Assembly: GCA_040901465.1 (NCBI GenBank)
Contig: JBBDYN010000037.1
Coordinates: 1-64,000, forward strand
Length of the DNA stretch: 64,000 nt
Source of the DNA: JAUSIF01 sp040901465
Lineage (GTDB): Bacteria; Pseudomonadota; Alphaproteobacteria; Rhizobiales; Xanthobacteraceae
Direction: 5' to 3'
Shown here piece after piece: positions 21,100-31,424 of this stretch; position 1 is the first letter of the stretch; each line of letters begins with the position of its first letter. A program made the position numbers and the translations under genes. Under the pieces are notes generated by a model. That model saw nothing but the letters and a program-made list of their open reading frames with translations, was not told where the DNA came from and did no database searches.

Positions 21100-21181
21100 C
21101 CCTCATGCGCGGGCTTGACCCGCGCATCCAGAAGGCCGTGCTGCACACGCTGGATGGCCGGGTCAAGCCCGGCCATGAGGG
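21100..21181. repeat. Intergenic palindromic element, GGGCTTGACCC type
   Basis: About 82 bp between rnj and mce. It starts CCCTCATGCGCGGGCTTGAC and ends with the complementary GGTCAAGCCCGGCCATGAGGG. It has the same organisation as the unit at 1978. No duplicated gene end was seen at its flanks. Confidence 0.85.
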
Positions 21182-21248
21182 AGCTTTAAATACCGCAACA
21201 AATTCTCCATCATCTCAATTTACGCGCGCGCCTGGACGTCAGGCACAT

Positions 21249-22919
21249 TCATACCTGCAGCACCAGCACGTGGCAGAGCGGCTTCTTGCCCCACACTTCA
21301 TTGACGGCGCCGCGCACGGAGCGCTCGATCGCCTGCGTGACGGCAGCCGGATCGCGCCGGCGCGCCTTCGGCAGCGACGAGAGCGCGCTGCTCACGGCAT
21401 CCATGACGACTTCCTCCATCGTGTCTTCCCGCGGAATCTCGATCGGAAGGCCGGTCATCTCGATCCAGGGATCGCCCACGATGTCGCCGCGGCTGCTCAT
21501 CGCGACCGCTACCGAAACCACGCCGGCAAAACCAAGCTTGCGCCGGTCCGCCACCGTACGCGCCTCGGCATCGACGAGGAGATTGCCGTCGCGATAGAGG
21601 CGTCCCGACGGCACCTCGTCGATGATCTGCGCAGGGCCCGGCGAAAGGCGCACCACGTCACCATTGCCGCAGACCACCACTTCTTTGATGCCAAGCGAGC
21701 GCGCGAGCGCGGCGTTTTCCGACAGATGCAGCGCCTCGCCGTGCACCGGCACCACGACCTCGGGCTTGAGCCATTCATACATGCGCGCCAGTTCCCCGCG
21801 CCGCGGATGGCCCGAGACGTGTACCAGCCGAGTGCGGTCGGTGATCACCTCGATGCCCTGGCTGATCAGGGAATTGAGAATCCGATTCACGGCCTTCTCG
21901 TTGCCCGGGATTGTGCGCGAGGAAAAAATCACCGTGTCGCCGCGGTCGAGCCCGATTTCCGGATGGTCATCGCCGGCAATGCGGGCGAGTGCCGCGCGCG
22001 GCTCGCCCTGGCTGCCAGTGAGAAGCACGAGCACTCGGTCGCGCGGCAGCGCGTGAAAGGCGTCCGCGCTGCGAAACGGCGGCACGCCGTCGAGGAGCCG
22101 CATCTCGCGCGCAACGTTGATCACGCGCTCCATGGCGCGCCCGACGACCACGACCTCGCGGCCCGTTTCCGCCGCGGCGAGCGCCGCAGAGCGCAGGCGC
22201 GCGACGTTCGAGGCAAACGTCGTGAGCCCGACGCGGCCTTTGGCCTCGCGCACGATCTCGGCAAGGCTTTTCGCGACGTCGCTCTCCGACGGTGACTCCC
22301 CCTCGCGCACGGCATTCGTGGAGTCGCAAATCACCGCCCGCACGCCTTCTTCCCCAAGCGCGCGGAATTTCTTCTCGTCCGTCGGTTTGCCGATGATGGG
22401 GGCCGGATCAAGCTTCCAGTCGCCGGTGTGCACCACGAGCCCGAGCGGCGTGCGGATCGCGAGCGCGTGGCTTTCCGGGATCGAGTGCGCGACCGGGATA
22501 AATTCCACCTCGAACGGCCCGACATTCACCCGCGCGCCCGGCTGCACGACCTTGATCGGGATCTCCGGCGCGCCCGGCTCGCCGAGCTGCTTCGCGGCGA
22601 TCAACGCCGCCGTAAACGGCGTCGCGTGGACCGGCGCCTTCAGCCGCGGCCAGAGATCGAACAGCGCGCCGAAATGATCCTCATGCGCGTGCGTGAGCAC
22701 GATGCCGGCAAGGCTTCTGCGCTCCTCTTCGAGGAAGCGAATGTCCGGCATGATGAGGTCGATTCCCGGCAGTTCGTTGTCGGCGAAGGCAACGCCCATG
22801 TCGACGCAGAGCCAATCGCCCCGGCCGTCGGAGCCGAGGCCATAGAGGGCCAGATTCATGCCGATCTCGCCGACCCCGCCAAGCGGGGCGAACACGAGCT
22901 CGCTGGCTTTCTTGCTCAC
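21249..22919 (-). CDS. rnj: Ribonuclease J
   Basis: RNase J is a metallo-beta-lactamase/beta-CASP nuclease with 5'-3' exonuclease and endonuclease activity in RNA processing. The zinc motif LTHAHEDHFGAL gives H77, H79, D81, H82; the beta-CASP part includes LLTGSQGEPRAALARIA and HVSGHPRRGEL. I chose the GTG at 22919 (556 residues, VSKKASELVFAPLGGVGEIG), which has GAGGT at proper spacing and begins 7 bp after the birA stop. A TTG at 22937 would overlap birA. Confidence 0.94.
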   Translation of the reverse strand: MSKKASELVFAPLGGVGEIGMNLALYGLGSDGRGDWLCVDMGVAFADNELPGIDLIMPDIRFLEEERRSLAGIVLTHAHEDHFGALFDLWPRLKAPVHATPFTAALIAAKQLGEPGAPEIPIKVVQPGARVNVGPFEVEFIPVAHSIPESHALAIRTPLGLVVHTGDWKLDPAPIIGKPTDEKKFRALGEEGVRAVICDSTNAVREGESPSESDVAKSLAEIVREAKGRVGLTTFASNVARLRSAALAAAETGREVVVVGRAMERVINVAREMRLLDGVPPFRSADAFHALPRDRVLVLLTGSQGEPRAALARIAGDDHPEIGLDRGDTVIFSSRTIPGNEKAVNRILNSLISQGIEVITDRTRLVHVSGHPRRGELARMYEWLKPEVVVPVHGEALHLSENAALARSLGIKEVVVCGNGDVVRLSPGPAQIIDEVPSGRLYRDGNLLVDAEARTVADRRKLGFAGVVSVAVAMSSRGDIVGDPWIEMTGLPIEIPREDTMEEVVMDAVSSALSSLPKARRRDPAAVTQAIERSVRGAVNEVWGKKPLCHVLVLQV

Positions 22920-22926
22920 GCGGACC

Positions 22927-23694
22927 TCATCCGGCAATCAGCGGAAACACGTCACCCGCCGCGATCGTCTCGCGCATTCCATCGCCGTGCTTCAACACGA
23001 GCGCACCGCGTGGATCGACCGTTTCGAAGGTGCCCGCGATCGTCCGGTCGGGCAACCGCACCTCGATCGGGTTGCCGACCCCGCGCGCGCGCGCGAGCCA
23101 GGCCGCCCGAATGGAGGAAAAATTATCGCCCCGGTTCCATTCCTTCAGGCGCGAGGCCATCGTGCCGTCGAGCGCCGTCAATAATGCCGGCGCCTCAACC
23201 GCATAGCCGGCAGCGGCGAGGTTGGTCGCGGGATACTCCGTCTGCCCGGGGTGATGCCGGCAATTTACGCCGAAGCCCACGACCGCCGCCGTGCTCCCGT
23301 CCGCAAGCGACAGGCCCTCGACCAGAATGCCGGCGAGCTTCTTGCCGTCGAGCAGCACGTCGTTCGGCCATTTGAGTTTGAGTTGCGCGGGCGCCAGGCC
23401 GTGCGCCACATCGAGCAGCGCATCGTGCAGCGCGAGCGCCGCAACAAAGCAAACGCCGGAGACAGCGCTCGCCGGCGCCGGATCGGACAGAAGCAAGCTC
23501 GCGTAGAGATTGCCGGGCTCCGATATCCACGGCCGCCCGCGCCTTCCCCTTCCTGCGCTCTGCCGCCGCGCGACAAGCCAGAGCGGGCCGAGCTCGCCGG
23601 CCTTCGCCCGCGTGAGCGCCTCGGTATTGGTGGAGCCGACCGTCTCCAGCTCGACGACCGGAATGCCGCCCGCGCTGCGGAGAATTTCCGCCAT
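22927..23694 (-). CDS. birA: Biotin-[acetyl-CoA-carboxylase] ligase
   Basis: BirA attaches biotin to carboxylase carrier proteins. From the ATG at 23694 it has 255 residues with the biotin-binding loop QSAGRGRRGRPW, the catalytic LKLKWPNDVLLDGKKLAGIL and a small C-terminal SH3-like domain. It lacks the N-terminal DNA-binding domain of E. coli BirA, so it is a pure ligase and not a repressor. It begins two bases after nuoN ends, in the conserved nuoN-birA-rnj order. Confidence 0.95.
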   Translation of the reverse strand: MAEILRSAGGIPVVELETVGSTNTEALTRAKAGELGPLWLVARRQSAGRGRRGRPWISEPGNLYASLLLSDPAPASAVSGVCFVAALALHDALLDVAHGLAPAQLKLKWPNDVLLDGKKLAGILVEGLSLADGSTAAVVGFGVNCRHHPGQTEYPATNLAAAGYAVEAPALLTALDGTMASRLKEWNRGDNFSSIRAAWLARARGVGNPIEVRLPDRTIAGTFETVDPRGALVLKHGDGMRETIAAGDVFPLIAG

Positions 23695-23696
23695 GC

Positions 23697-25121
23697 TCAG
23701 AAGAGCGACTTGGCCGCGGCTTCCGCCGCCGCCACGATCGAGGCCGGATAGGCGAAGAACAAAATCACGAAGAGGCCAGTGATGCCGAGCACGAGCCGCA
23801 GCGCCGGCGCCATCTGCTCGAACGCTTCCTTGGGTTCGTCCATGTACATGATCTTCACGATGCGAAGATAATAATAGGCGCCAACCACGCTCGCGAGCAC
23901 GCCGATCACCGCAAGCGTATAGAGCCCGGCCTCGACAGCGGCGAGGAACACGTAGAACTTCGCGAAGAAGCCCGCGAGCGGCGGAATGCCTGCGAGTGAA
24001 AAGAGGAGTGCCGCGAGCAGAAACGCCATCAGCGGATGCGTCACCGCGAGCCCGGCCAGCTCGTCGATCTCTTCCACCGCCTTGCCGCGCCGGCGCATCG
24101 CAAGAATGCACGCGAAGGTGCCAAGCGTCATCGCCATATAGATCGCCATATAGATGAGCACGCCCTGCACGCCTGCGACCGTGCCGGCCGACAGCCCCAC
24201 GAGCGCGTAGCCCACGTGCCCGATCGAGCTATAGGCCATCAGCCGCTTGATGTTGCTCTGCCCGATCGCGGCGAAGGCACCGAGGATCATCGACGCGATC
24301 GAGATGAAGATCACGATCTGCTGCCATTGCGGCACGATGCCGGGAAAGGCGTCGATCGCGACCCGCACGAACACGGCGATGGCGGCGACCTTGGGCGCGG
24401 CCGCGAAGAGGGCCGTCACCGGCGTCGGCGCGCCTTCATAAACGTCCGGCGTCCACATGTGGAACGGCACCGCCGAAACCTTGAATGCGAGCCCCGCGAA
24501 CAGGAACACGAGCCCGAACACGAGTCCGATCGACGGTTGCGTTACCGCCGTGGCGATGCCCGCGAACGACACGGTGCCGGTAAAGCCGTAGATGAGCGAC
24601 GCGCCGTAGAGCAGCATCCCCGACGACAGCGCGCCGAGCACGAAATATTTCAGGCCGGCCTCGGTCGAACGCAGATTGTCCCGGTCGAAAGCCGCGACCA
24701 CGTAGAGCGACAGCGACATCAGCTCGAGGCCGATATAGAGCGTGATGAGATCGGCTGCCGACACGAGCGTCATCATCCCGGCCGTGGCGAGCAGCACCAG
24801 GATCCCGTATTCGAAATGCCGCAATTTCTCCTGCCGCCAGAAATCGACCGACATGAGCAGCGCCGCCGCCGCGCCAACCAGCGCCAAGACCTTGAAAAAG
24901 CGCGCGAAAGCGTCGAGCACGAAGCTCCCGCCGAAGGCTTGTCCGTCCGGCATCCAGATCACGAGCCCGGCCGCGACCGCGAGGATCAGGATGCATGTTG
25001 CGTCCATCGGCCCCGTCAGCCGGTCGCCTTGCGCAGCACCGGCGAGTACGAGCAGGAGCGCCCCCGCGAGCACGACGATCTCGGGCAGTGCGGTAATCAG
25101 GGATTGCGGATCGAACTGCAT
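23697..25121 (-). CDS. nuoN: NADH-quinone oxidoreductase subunit N
   Basis: NuoN is one of three antiporter-like proton-pumping subunits in the membrane arm of complex I. The 474-residue protein has about 14 helices with conserved charged helix residues, e.g. ELMSLSLYVV and KVSAVPFHMWTPDVYEGAPT. It is the last nuo gene, followed within two bases by birA. Confidence 0.96.
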   Translation of the reverse strand: MQFDPQSLITALPEIVVLAGALLLVLAGAAQGDRLTGPMDATCILILAVAAGLVIWMPDGQAFGGSFVLDAFARFFKVLALVGAAAALLMSVDFWRQEKLRHFEYGILVLLATAGMMTLVSAADLITLYIGLELMSLSLYVVAAFDRDNLRSTEAGLKYFVLGALSSGMLLYGASLIYGFTGTVSFAGIATAVTQPSIGLVFGLVFLFAGLAFKVSAVPFHMWTPDVYEGAPTPVTALFAAAPKVAAIAVFVRVAIDAFPGIVPQWQQIVIFISIASMILGAFAAIGQSNIKRLMAYSSIGHVGYALVGLSAGTVAGVQGVLIYMAIYMAMTLGTFACILAMRRRGKAVEEIDELAGLAVTHPLMAFLLAALLFSLAGIPPLAGFFAKFYVFLAAVEAGLYTLAVIGVLASVVGAYYYLRIVKIMYMDEPKEAFEQMAPALRLVLGITGLFVILFFAYPASIVAAAEAAAKSLF

Positions 25122-25133
25122 GCGGCGCGACCC

Positions 25134-26641
25134 TTAAGGAAGCCGGACGAGCGTGGGCGCGTCGGCGAGCGCGGCGCGTGTGTGCTCGATAAGTGCCGCA
25201 ACCGAATTGGCGCTCGTGTCGAGGATCGGTCCCGGCCAGATGCCGAAAATGATGGTCAGGATCACCAGCGGCGCAAAGCACGCGATCTCGCGCCGGTTGA
25301 GATCGAGAATACCCGCGAGCTCTTTCTTCTCGAGCTGCCCAAACATCACGCGCCGGTAGAGCCAGAGCGCATAGGCGGCGGACAGGATCACGCCGGTCGT
25401 GGCGAGGAACGCGACCCAGATATTGACCTTGAACGCCGCGAGCAGCGTCAGGAACTCGCCGACGAAGCCGGAAGTGCCCGGCAGGCCCACGTTCGCGAGC
25501 GTGAACACCATGAATACCGCCGCATAGATCGGCATCCGGTTCACGAGCCCGCCGTAGGCCGCGATCTCGCGCGTGTGCATGCGATCGTAGATCACGCCGA
25601 CGCACAAAAACAGCGCCCCCGAGACGAGGCCGTGCGAGACCATCTGGAATACCGCGCCTTGCACACCCTCCTGCGTGAAGGTGAACATACCCATGGTGAC
25701 GAAGCCCATGTGTGCCACCGACGAATAGGCGATGAGCTTCTTGATGTCTTCCTGCGCGAGCGCCACGAGCGACGTGTAGATGATCGCGACCACGGAGAGC
25801 ACGAACATCATCGGCGCGAAATATTCCGACGCGTCCGGGAACATCGGCAGCGAGAAGCGCACGAATCCATAGCCGCCGAGCTTCAGCAAGATCGCCGCCA
25901 GGATCACCGAGCCCGCCGTCGGCGCCTCCACATGTGCATCCGGTAACCAAGTATGAACCGGCCACATCGGCAGCTTCACTGCGAACGACGCGAGAAAGGC
26001 GAGGAACAGCCAGTTCTGCATCCCGGCCGGGAACGTGTGCTTTAGGAGCGTCGGGATGTCCGTCGTGCCTGCCTGCCAGTACATGGCCATGATCGCGAGC
26101 AGCATCAGCACCGAGCCCGCGAGCGTATAGAGGAAGAATTTGAACGTCGCGTAGACGCGCCGCGCCCCGCCCCAGACGCCGATGATCAGGAACATCGGGA
26201 TCAGACCGCCCTCGAAGAACACGTAAAAGAGCACGAGATCGAGCGCAGCGAAGGTGCCGACCATCAAGGTTTCGAGCACCAGGAACACGATCATGTATTC
26301 CCGCACGCGCTTCTCGACGCCGAAGCTCGCCAGGATCGAGATCGGCATCAGGAACGTGGTCAGGATCAGGAGCGGAAGCGAAATCCCGTCGAGGCCGACG
26401 TGATAGCGGAACGTACCGCCGAGCCAGGGATAATTCTCGACGAACTGGAAATCCGCGGTCGATCGGTCGAACCCCTGCACCAAGAGAAGCGAGACGCCGA
26501 AGGTCGCGAGCGTCGTCCAGAGCGCGACGTAGCGCGCATTGCGCTTGGTCGCTTCGTCATCGCCGCGCAGCGCAAAGATAAAGAGCGCGCCGACGAGGGG
26601 CAGGAAAATGGTGACGGAAAGGATCGGCCAATCGGGACTCA

Positions 26642-26642
<1 letters not shown>
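25134..26642 (-). CDS. nuoM: NADH-quinone oxidoreductase subunit M
   Basis: This antiporter-like subunit of complex I has 502 residues and about 14 membrane helices. Conserved features are FFEGGLIPMFLIIGVWGGA (pump Glu), FAVKLPMWPVHTWLPDAHVE and AYSSVAHMGFV. Its ATG overlaps the nuoL stop by one base (TGATG), showing translational coupling. Confidence 0.97.
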
Positions 26643-28576
<1,934 letters not shown>

Positions 28577-28582
28577 ACCGCC

Positions 28583-28891
28583 TCAGCCCTTCATCAGATT
28601 GATGTCTTCGACCGCGATCGATCCGCGGTTGCGATAATAGACGACGAGGATCGCCAGGCCGATCGCGGCTTCGGCCGCGGCGACGCTGAGGACCAGGAGC
28701 GCGAACACTTGGCCGACGATGTCGCCGAGGAAGGCGGAAAACGCGACTAGATTGATGTTGACCGCGAGCAGGATCAGCTCGATCGACATGAGGATCACGA
28801 TCACGTTCTTCCGGTTGAGGAAGATGCCGAAGATGCCCAGCGTGAACAGGATCGCGCCGACCGTGAGATAGTGCGAGAGGCCGATGGTCAT
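28583..28891 (-). CDS. nuoK: NADH-quinone oxidoreductase subunit K
   Basis: This small membrane subunit of complex I has 102 residues and three helices. The proton-path glutamates lie in ILMSIELILLAVNINLVAF and AAEAAIGLAI. It sits 5 bp from nuoJ and 6 bp from nuoL. Confidence 0.97.
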   Translation of the reverse strand: MTIGLSHYLTVGAILFTLGIFGIFLNRKNVIVILMSIELILLAVNINLVAFSAFLGDIVGQVFALLVLSVAAAEAAIGLAILVVYYRNRGSIAVEDINLMKG

Positions 28892-28896
28892 GGCGG

Positions 28897-29511
28897 TCAG
28901 ATCCCCTGCCCCGGCCGAACTTTTCGAACCTCGATCGATGCCTCACGCGTGCGCCCAACTTGCCGACCGACGTCTTGGCGCTTGACGTGAGGCTTGTGGC
29001 GCAGCGTCAGCACGATCGCGCCAATCATGGCGACGAGCAGCACGACGCCGGCAAGCTGGAAGTAGTGGATGTAGGTCGTGTAGAGGACGCGGCCGATCGC
29101 TTCGGTATTTGTCACTCGCTCGAGCGAAATTACGGGCGACTCTGCCGCCTTCGTGAGTCCCGGGCTCGTCACCCAAGCGCCCACGACGAGCACGAGCTCA
29201 ACCAGGAAGATGAGCCCCACGAGCGCGCCGATCGGCAGGTATTGCAGGAAGCCCTGCCGCAGCTCGGCGAAATCCACGTCGAGCATCATCACCACGAACA
29301 GGAACAGCACCGCAACTGCGCCGACATAAACCACGATAAGGATCATCGCGAGGAATTCGGCGCCGAGCAGCAAGAACAACCCCGCCGCGTTGACGAAGGC
29401 GAGGATAAGAAACAGCACCGAGTGCACGGGATTCTTCGATGCGATCACCATGAACGCCGAAGCGATGGTGACGGCAGAGAATAGGTAGAAGAAGAGCGCA
29501 GCCCCCGTCAT
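28897..29511 (-). CDS. nuoJ: NADH-quinone oxidoreductase subunit J
   Basis: NuoJ forms the centre of the E-channel with NuoA, K and H. At 204 residues it has five helices, including the conserved VYVGAVAVLFLFVVMMLD. The tail after the last helix (HKPHVKRQDVGRQVGRTREA) is basic and cytoplasmic. Confidence 0.96.
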   Translation of the reverse strand: MTGAALFFYLFSAVTIASAFMVIASKNPVHSVLFLILAFVNAAGLFLLLGAEFLAMILIVVYVGAVAVLFLFVVMMLDVDFAELRQGFLQYLPIGALVGLIFLVELVLVVGAWVTSPGLTKAAESPVISLERVTNTEAIGRVLYTTYIHYFQLAGVVLLVAMIGAIVLTLRHKPHVKRQDVGRQVGRTREASIEVRKVRPGQGI

Positions 29512-29514
29512 GCG

Positions 29515-30003
29515 TCACCGATACGGCGCGTCGAGCGCGATGTTCTTCGCGAGCTCGCGCTCCCAGCGATCGCCGTTCGCGAGCAGGCGATCCTTGTCGT
29601 AATAAAGCTCCTCGCGCGTCTCGGTGGCGAATTCGAAATTCGGGCCTTCGACGATGGCGTCGACCGGGCATGCTTCCTGGCACAGCCCGCAATAGATGCA
29701 CTTCACCATGTCGATGTCGTAGCGCGTCGTGCGCCGCGTGCCGTCGTTGCGGCGCGGGCCGGCTTCGATGGTGATCGCCTGCGCCGGGCAGATTGCCTCG
29801 CACAGCTTGCACGCAATGCAGCGCTCCTCGCCGTTCGGATAGCGCCTGAGCGCATGCTCCCCGCGGAAGCGCGGCGAAATCGGCCCCTTCTCGAACGGAT
29901 AGTCGAGCGTGGCCTTGGGCCGGAAGAAATAGCGCATGGCGAGCAAGAACGCCGAGACGAGCTCCCACAAGAACAGCGAGCGGGCAGCCTGATCCAGTCT
30001 CAT
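29515..30003 (-). CDS. nuoI: NADH-quinone oxidoreductase subunit I
   Basis: NuoI carries the two [4Fe-4S] clusters N6a and N6b that link the NADH module to NuoB. The ATG at 30003 gives 162 residues with ligands C62, C65, C68, C72 (CIACKLCEAICP) and C102, C105, C108, C112 (CIYCGLCQEACP). A longer in-frame start adds 11 residues overlapping the preceding small gene and is rejected. Confidence 0.97.
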   Translation of the reverse strand: MRLDQAARSLFLWELVSAFLLAMRYFFRPKATLDYPFEKGPISPRFRGEHALRRYPNGEERCIACKLCEAICPAQAITIEAGPRRNDGTRRTTRYDIDMVKCIYCGLCQEACPVDAIVEGPNFEFATETREELYYDKDRLLANGDRWERELAKNIALDAPYR

Positions 30004-30007
30004 CGCG

Positions 30008-30250
30008 CTACCCTCCGAACCACGAGCCGAGGACATAGCCCACGCCGGCCAGGATCGCGACCTCGAGCGTCAAGAAGATGCGCCGCAGAAGCACGATCTT
30101 CCGCTCGAATGCGTCGCGCTCCTCGGCGGTCGCCGACTTGTCGAGCGATCGCAGTCGCGGCTCCAGAATCCCGATGATCACCCGGTAATTCAGGTAGCCG
30201 AGTGCCGCGCCCGCAAGTGCGCCGATCTGGCCGCAAAACGAGAGATCCAT
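30008..30250 (-). CDS. Small two-helix membrane protein between nuoH and nuoI
   Basis: I do not recognise this 80-residue protein. It has a hydrophobic segment at about 5-28 (GALAGAALGYLNYRVIIGIL), a charged middle (KSATAEERDAFERKIVLLRR) and a second hydrophobic segment at about 58-78 (IFLTLEVAILAGVGYVLGSW). It is 12 bp after nuoH and 4 bp before nuoI, so it is translated from the complex I message. It is not one of the 14 core subunits; it could be an accessory or assembly factor, but that is inference from position only. Confidence 0.75.
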   Translation of the reverse strand: MDLSFCGQIGALAGAALGYLNYRVIIGILEPRLRSLDKSATAEERDAFERKIVLLRRIFLTLEVAILAGVGYVLGSWFGG

Positions 30251-30262
30251 GCGGCCACCTGC

Positions 30263-31288
30263 TCATTTTGGCGCGAGCCCCGTGTATTGCAGCACGCCCG
30301 CCACTACGACCACCATGGCCAGCGTGATCGGCAGGAACACCTTCCAACCAAGCCGCATCAACTGGTCGTAGCGATAGCGCGGCACCATGGCCTTCACCAT
30401 GGCGAACAGGAAGAACATGAAGGAGACCTTGAGCACGAACCACACGATCCCCGGCACCCAGGTGAAAGGCGGCACCGGAAACGGCGGCAGCCAGCCGCCG
30501 AGAAACAGGATCGCGCCCATCGCGCACATGGTCATGATCGCCACGTACTCGCCGAGGAAGAAGAGAAGGAACGGCGTCGAGGAATATTCGACGGAAAAGC
30601 CGGCGACGAGTTCGGACTCCGCTTCCACGAGATCGAAGGGCGGGCGGTTCGTTTCCGCGAGCGCCGAGACGAAGAAGACGACGAACATCGGCAGCAGCGG
30701 CAGCCAATACCACTGAAACAGACCGTACGGGCCGTTCTGCGCTTCAACGATCTTCGTCAGGTTCAGCGAACCCGCGCACAGCAACACGGTGATGATCACG
30801 AAGCCGATCGAAACTTCGTAGGAGACCATCTGCGCCGCCGAGCGAAGCGCGGCAAGAAACGGATATTTGGAGTTGGACGCCCAACCAGCCATGATGATGC
30901 CGTACACGCCGAGCGACGAGATCGCGAAAATATAGAGAATTCCCACATTGATGTCGGCGATGACCCAGCCGGCATCGAGCGGAATGACGGCCCAGGCCGC
31001 GAGCGCCAGAATTGCGGAGACGAGCGGCGCCAACAGAAACACGCCCTTGTTCGCGCCCGACGGGATGATGGGTTCCTTCAGCACGAACTTGATGAGATCG
31101 GCGAAGCTCTGCAGCAACCCGAAAGGGCCCACCACGTTCGGCCCGCGCCGCAACTGCACTGCCGCCCAGATTTTCCGGTCCGCGAGCAGCACGTAGGCGA
31201 CGAAGACGAGCAGCGCCACGAGCAGCGCCAGGCTCTGCCCGACGATGATCAGGAGCGGAAGCACGTAGTCGAAGAAGAACTCGGTCAT
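30263..31288 (-). CDS. nuoH: NADH-quinone oxidoreductase subunit H
   Basis: NuoH forms much of the quinone-binding chamber at the junction of the two arms. The 341-residue protein starts MTEFFFDYVLPLLIIVGQS and has eight or nine helices with RRGPNVVGPFGLLQSFAD and ETNRPPFDLVEAESELVAGF, the strictly conserved loops. The 18 residues before this ATG derive from the preceding repeat and are excluded. Confidence 0.97.
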   Translation of the reverse strand: MTEFFFDYVLPLLIIVGQSLALLVALLVFVAYVLLADRKIWAAVQLRRGPNVVGPFGLLQSFADLIKFVLKEPIIPSGANKGVFLLAPLVSAILALAAWAVIPLDAGWVIADINVGILYIFAISSLGVYGIIMAGWASNSKYPFLAALRSAAQMVSYEVSIGFVIITVLLCAGSLNLTKIVEAQNGPYGLFQWYWLPLLPMFVVFFVSALAETNRPPFDLVEAESELVAGFSVEYSSTPFLLFFLGEYVAIMTMCAMGAILFLGGWLPPFPVPPFTWVPGIVWFVLKVSFMFFLFAMVKAMVPRYRYDQLMRLGWKVFLPITLAMVVVVAGVLQYTGLAPK

Positions 31289-31313
31289 TGGCGCACACGC
31301 CGTCTCTTTATTT

Positions 31314-31392
31314 CCCTCATGCCCGGGCGAAGGCCCGTGCATCCAGCGCCGCGAACGCGGCTAGATGGCCGGGTCAAGTCCGGCCATGAGGG
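31314..31392. repeat. Intergenic palindromic element between nuoG and nuoH
   Basis: It begins CCCTCATGCCCGGGC and ends GGTCAAGTCCGGCCATGAGGG, with arms that pair over most of their length. It is a diverged member of the GGGCTTGACCC family (left arm reads GGGCGAAGGCCC). No duplicated gene end is visible on either side. Confidence 0.8.
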
Positions 31393-31424
31393 AGAGTGTT
31401 TCTGCACGCGAACAAACATCTGAA

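Noticed and set aside
24036..25946. 636-codon open frame on the plus strand opposite nuoN/nuoM
   Set aside because: Very Arg/His/Glu-rich composition, no domain, antisense to two intact membrane proteins. A GC-driven shadow.
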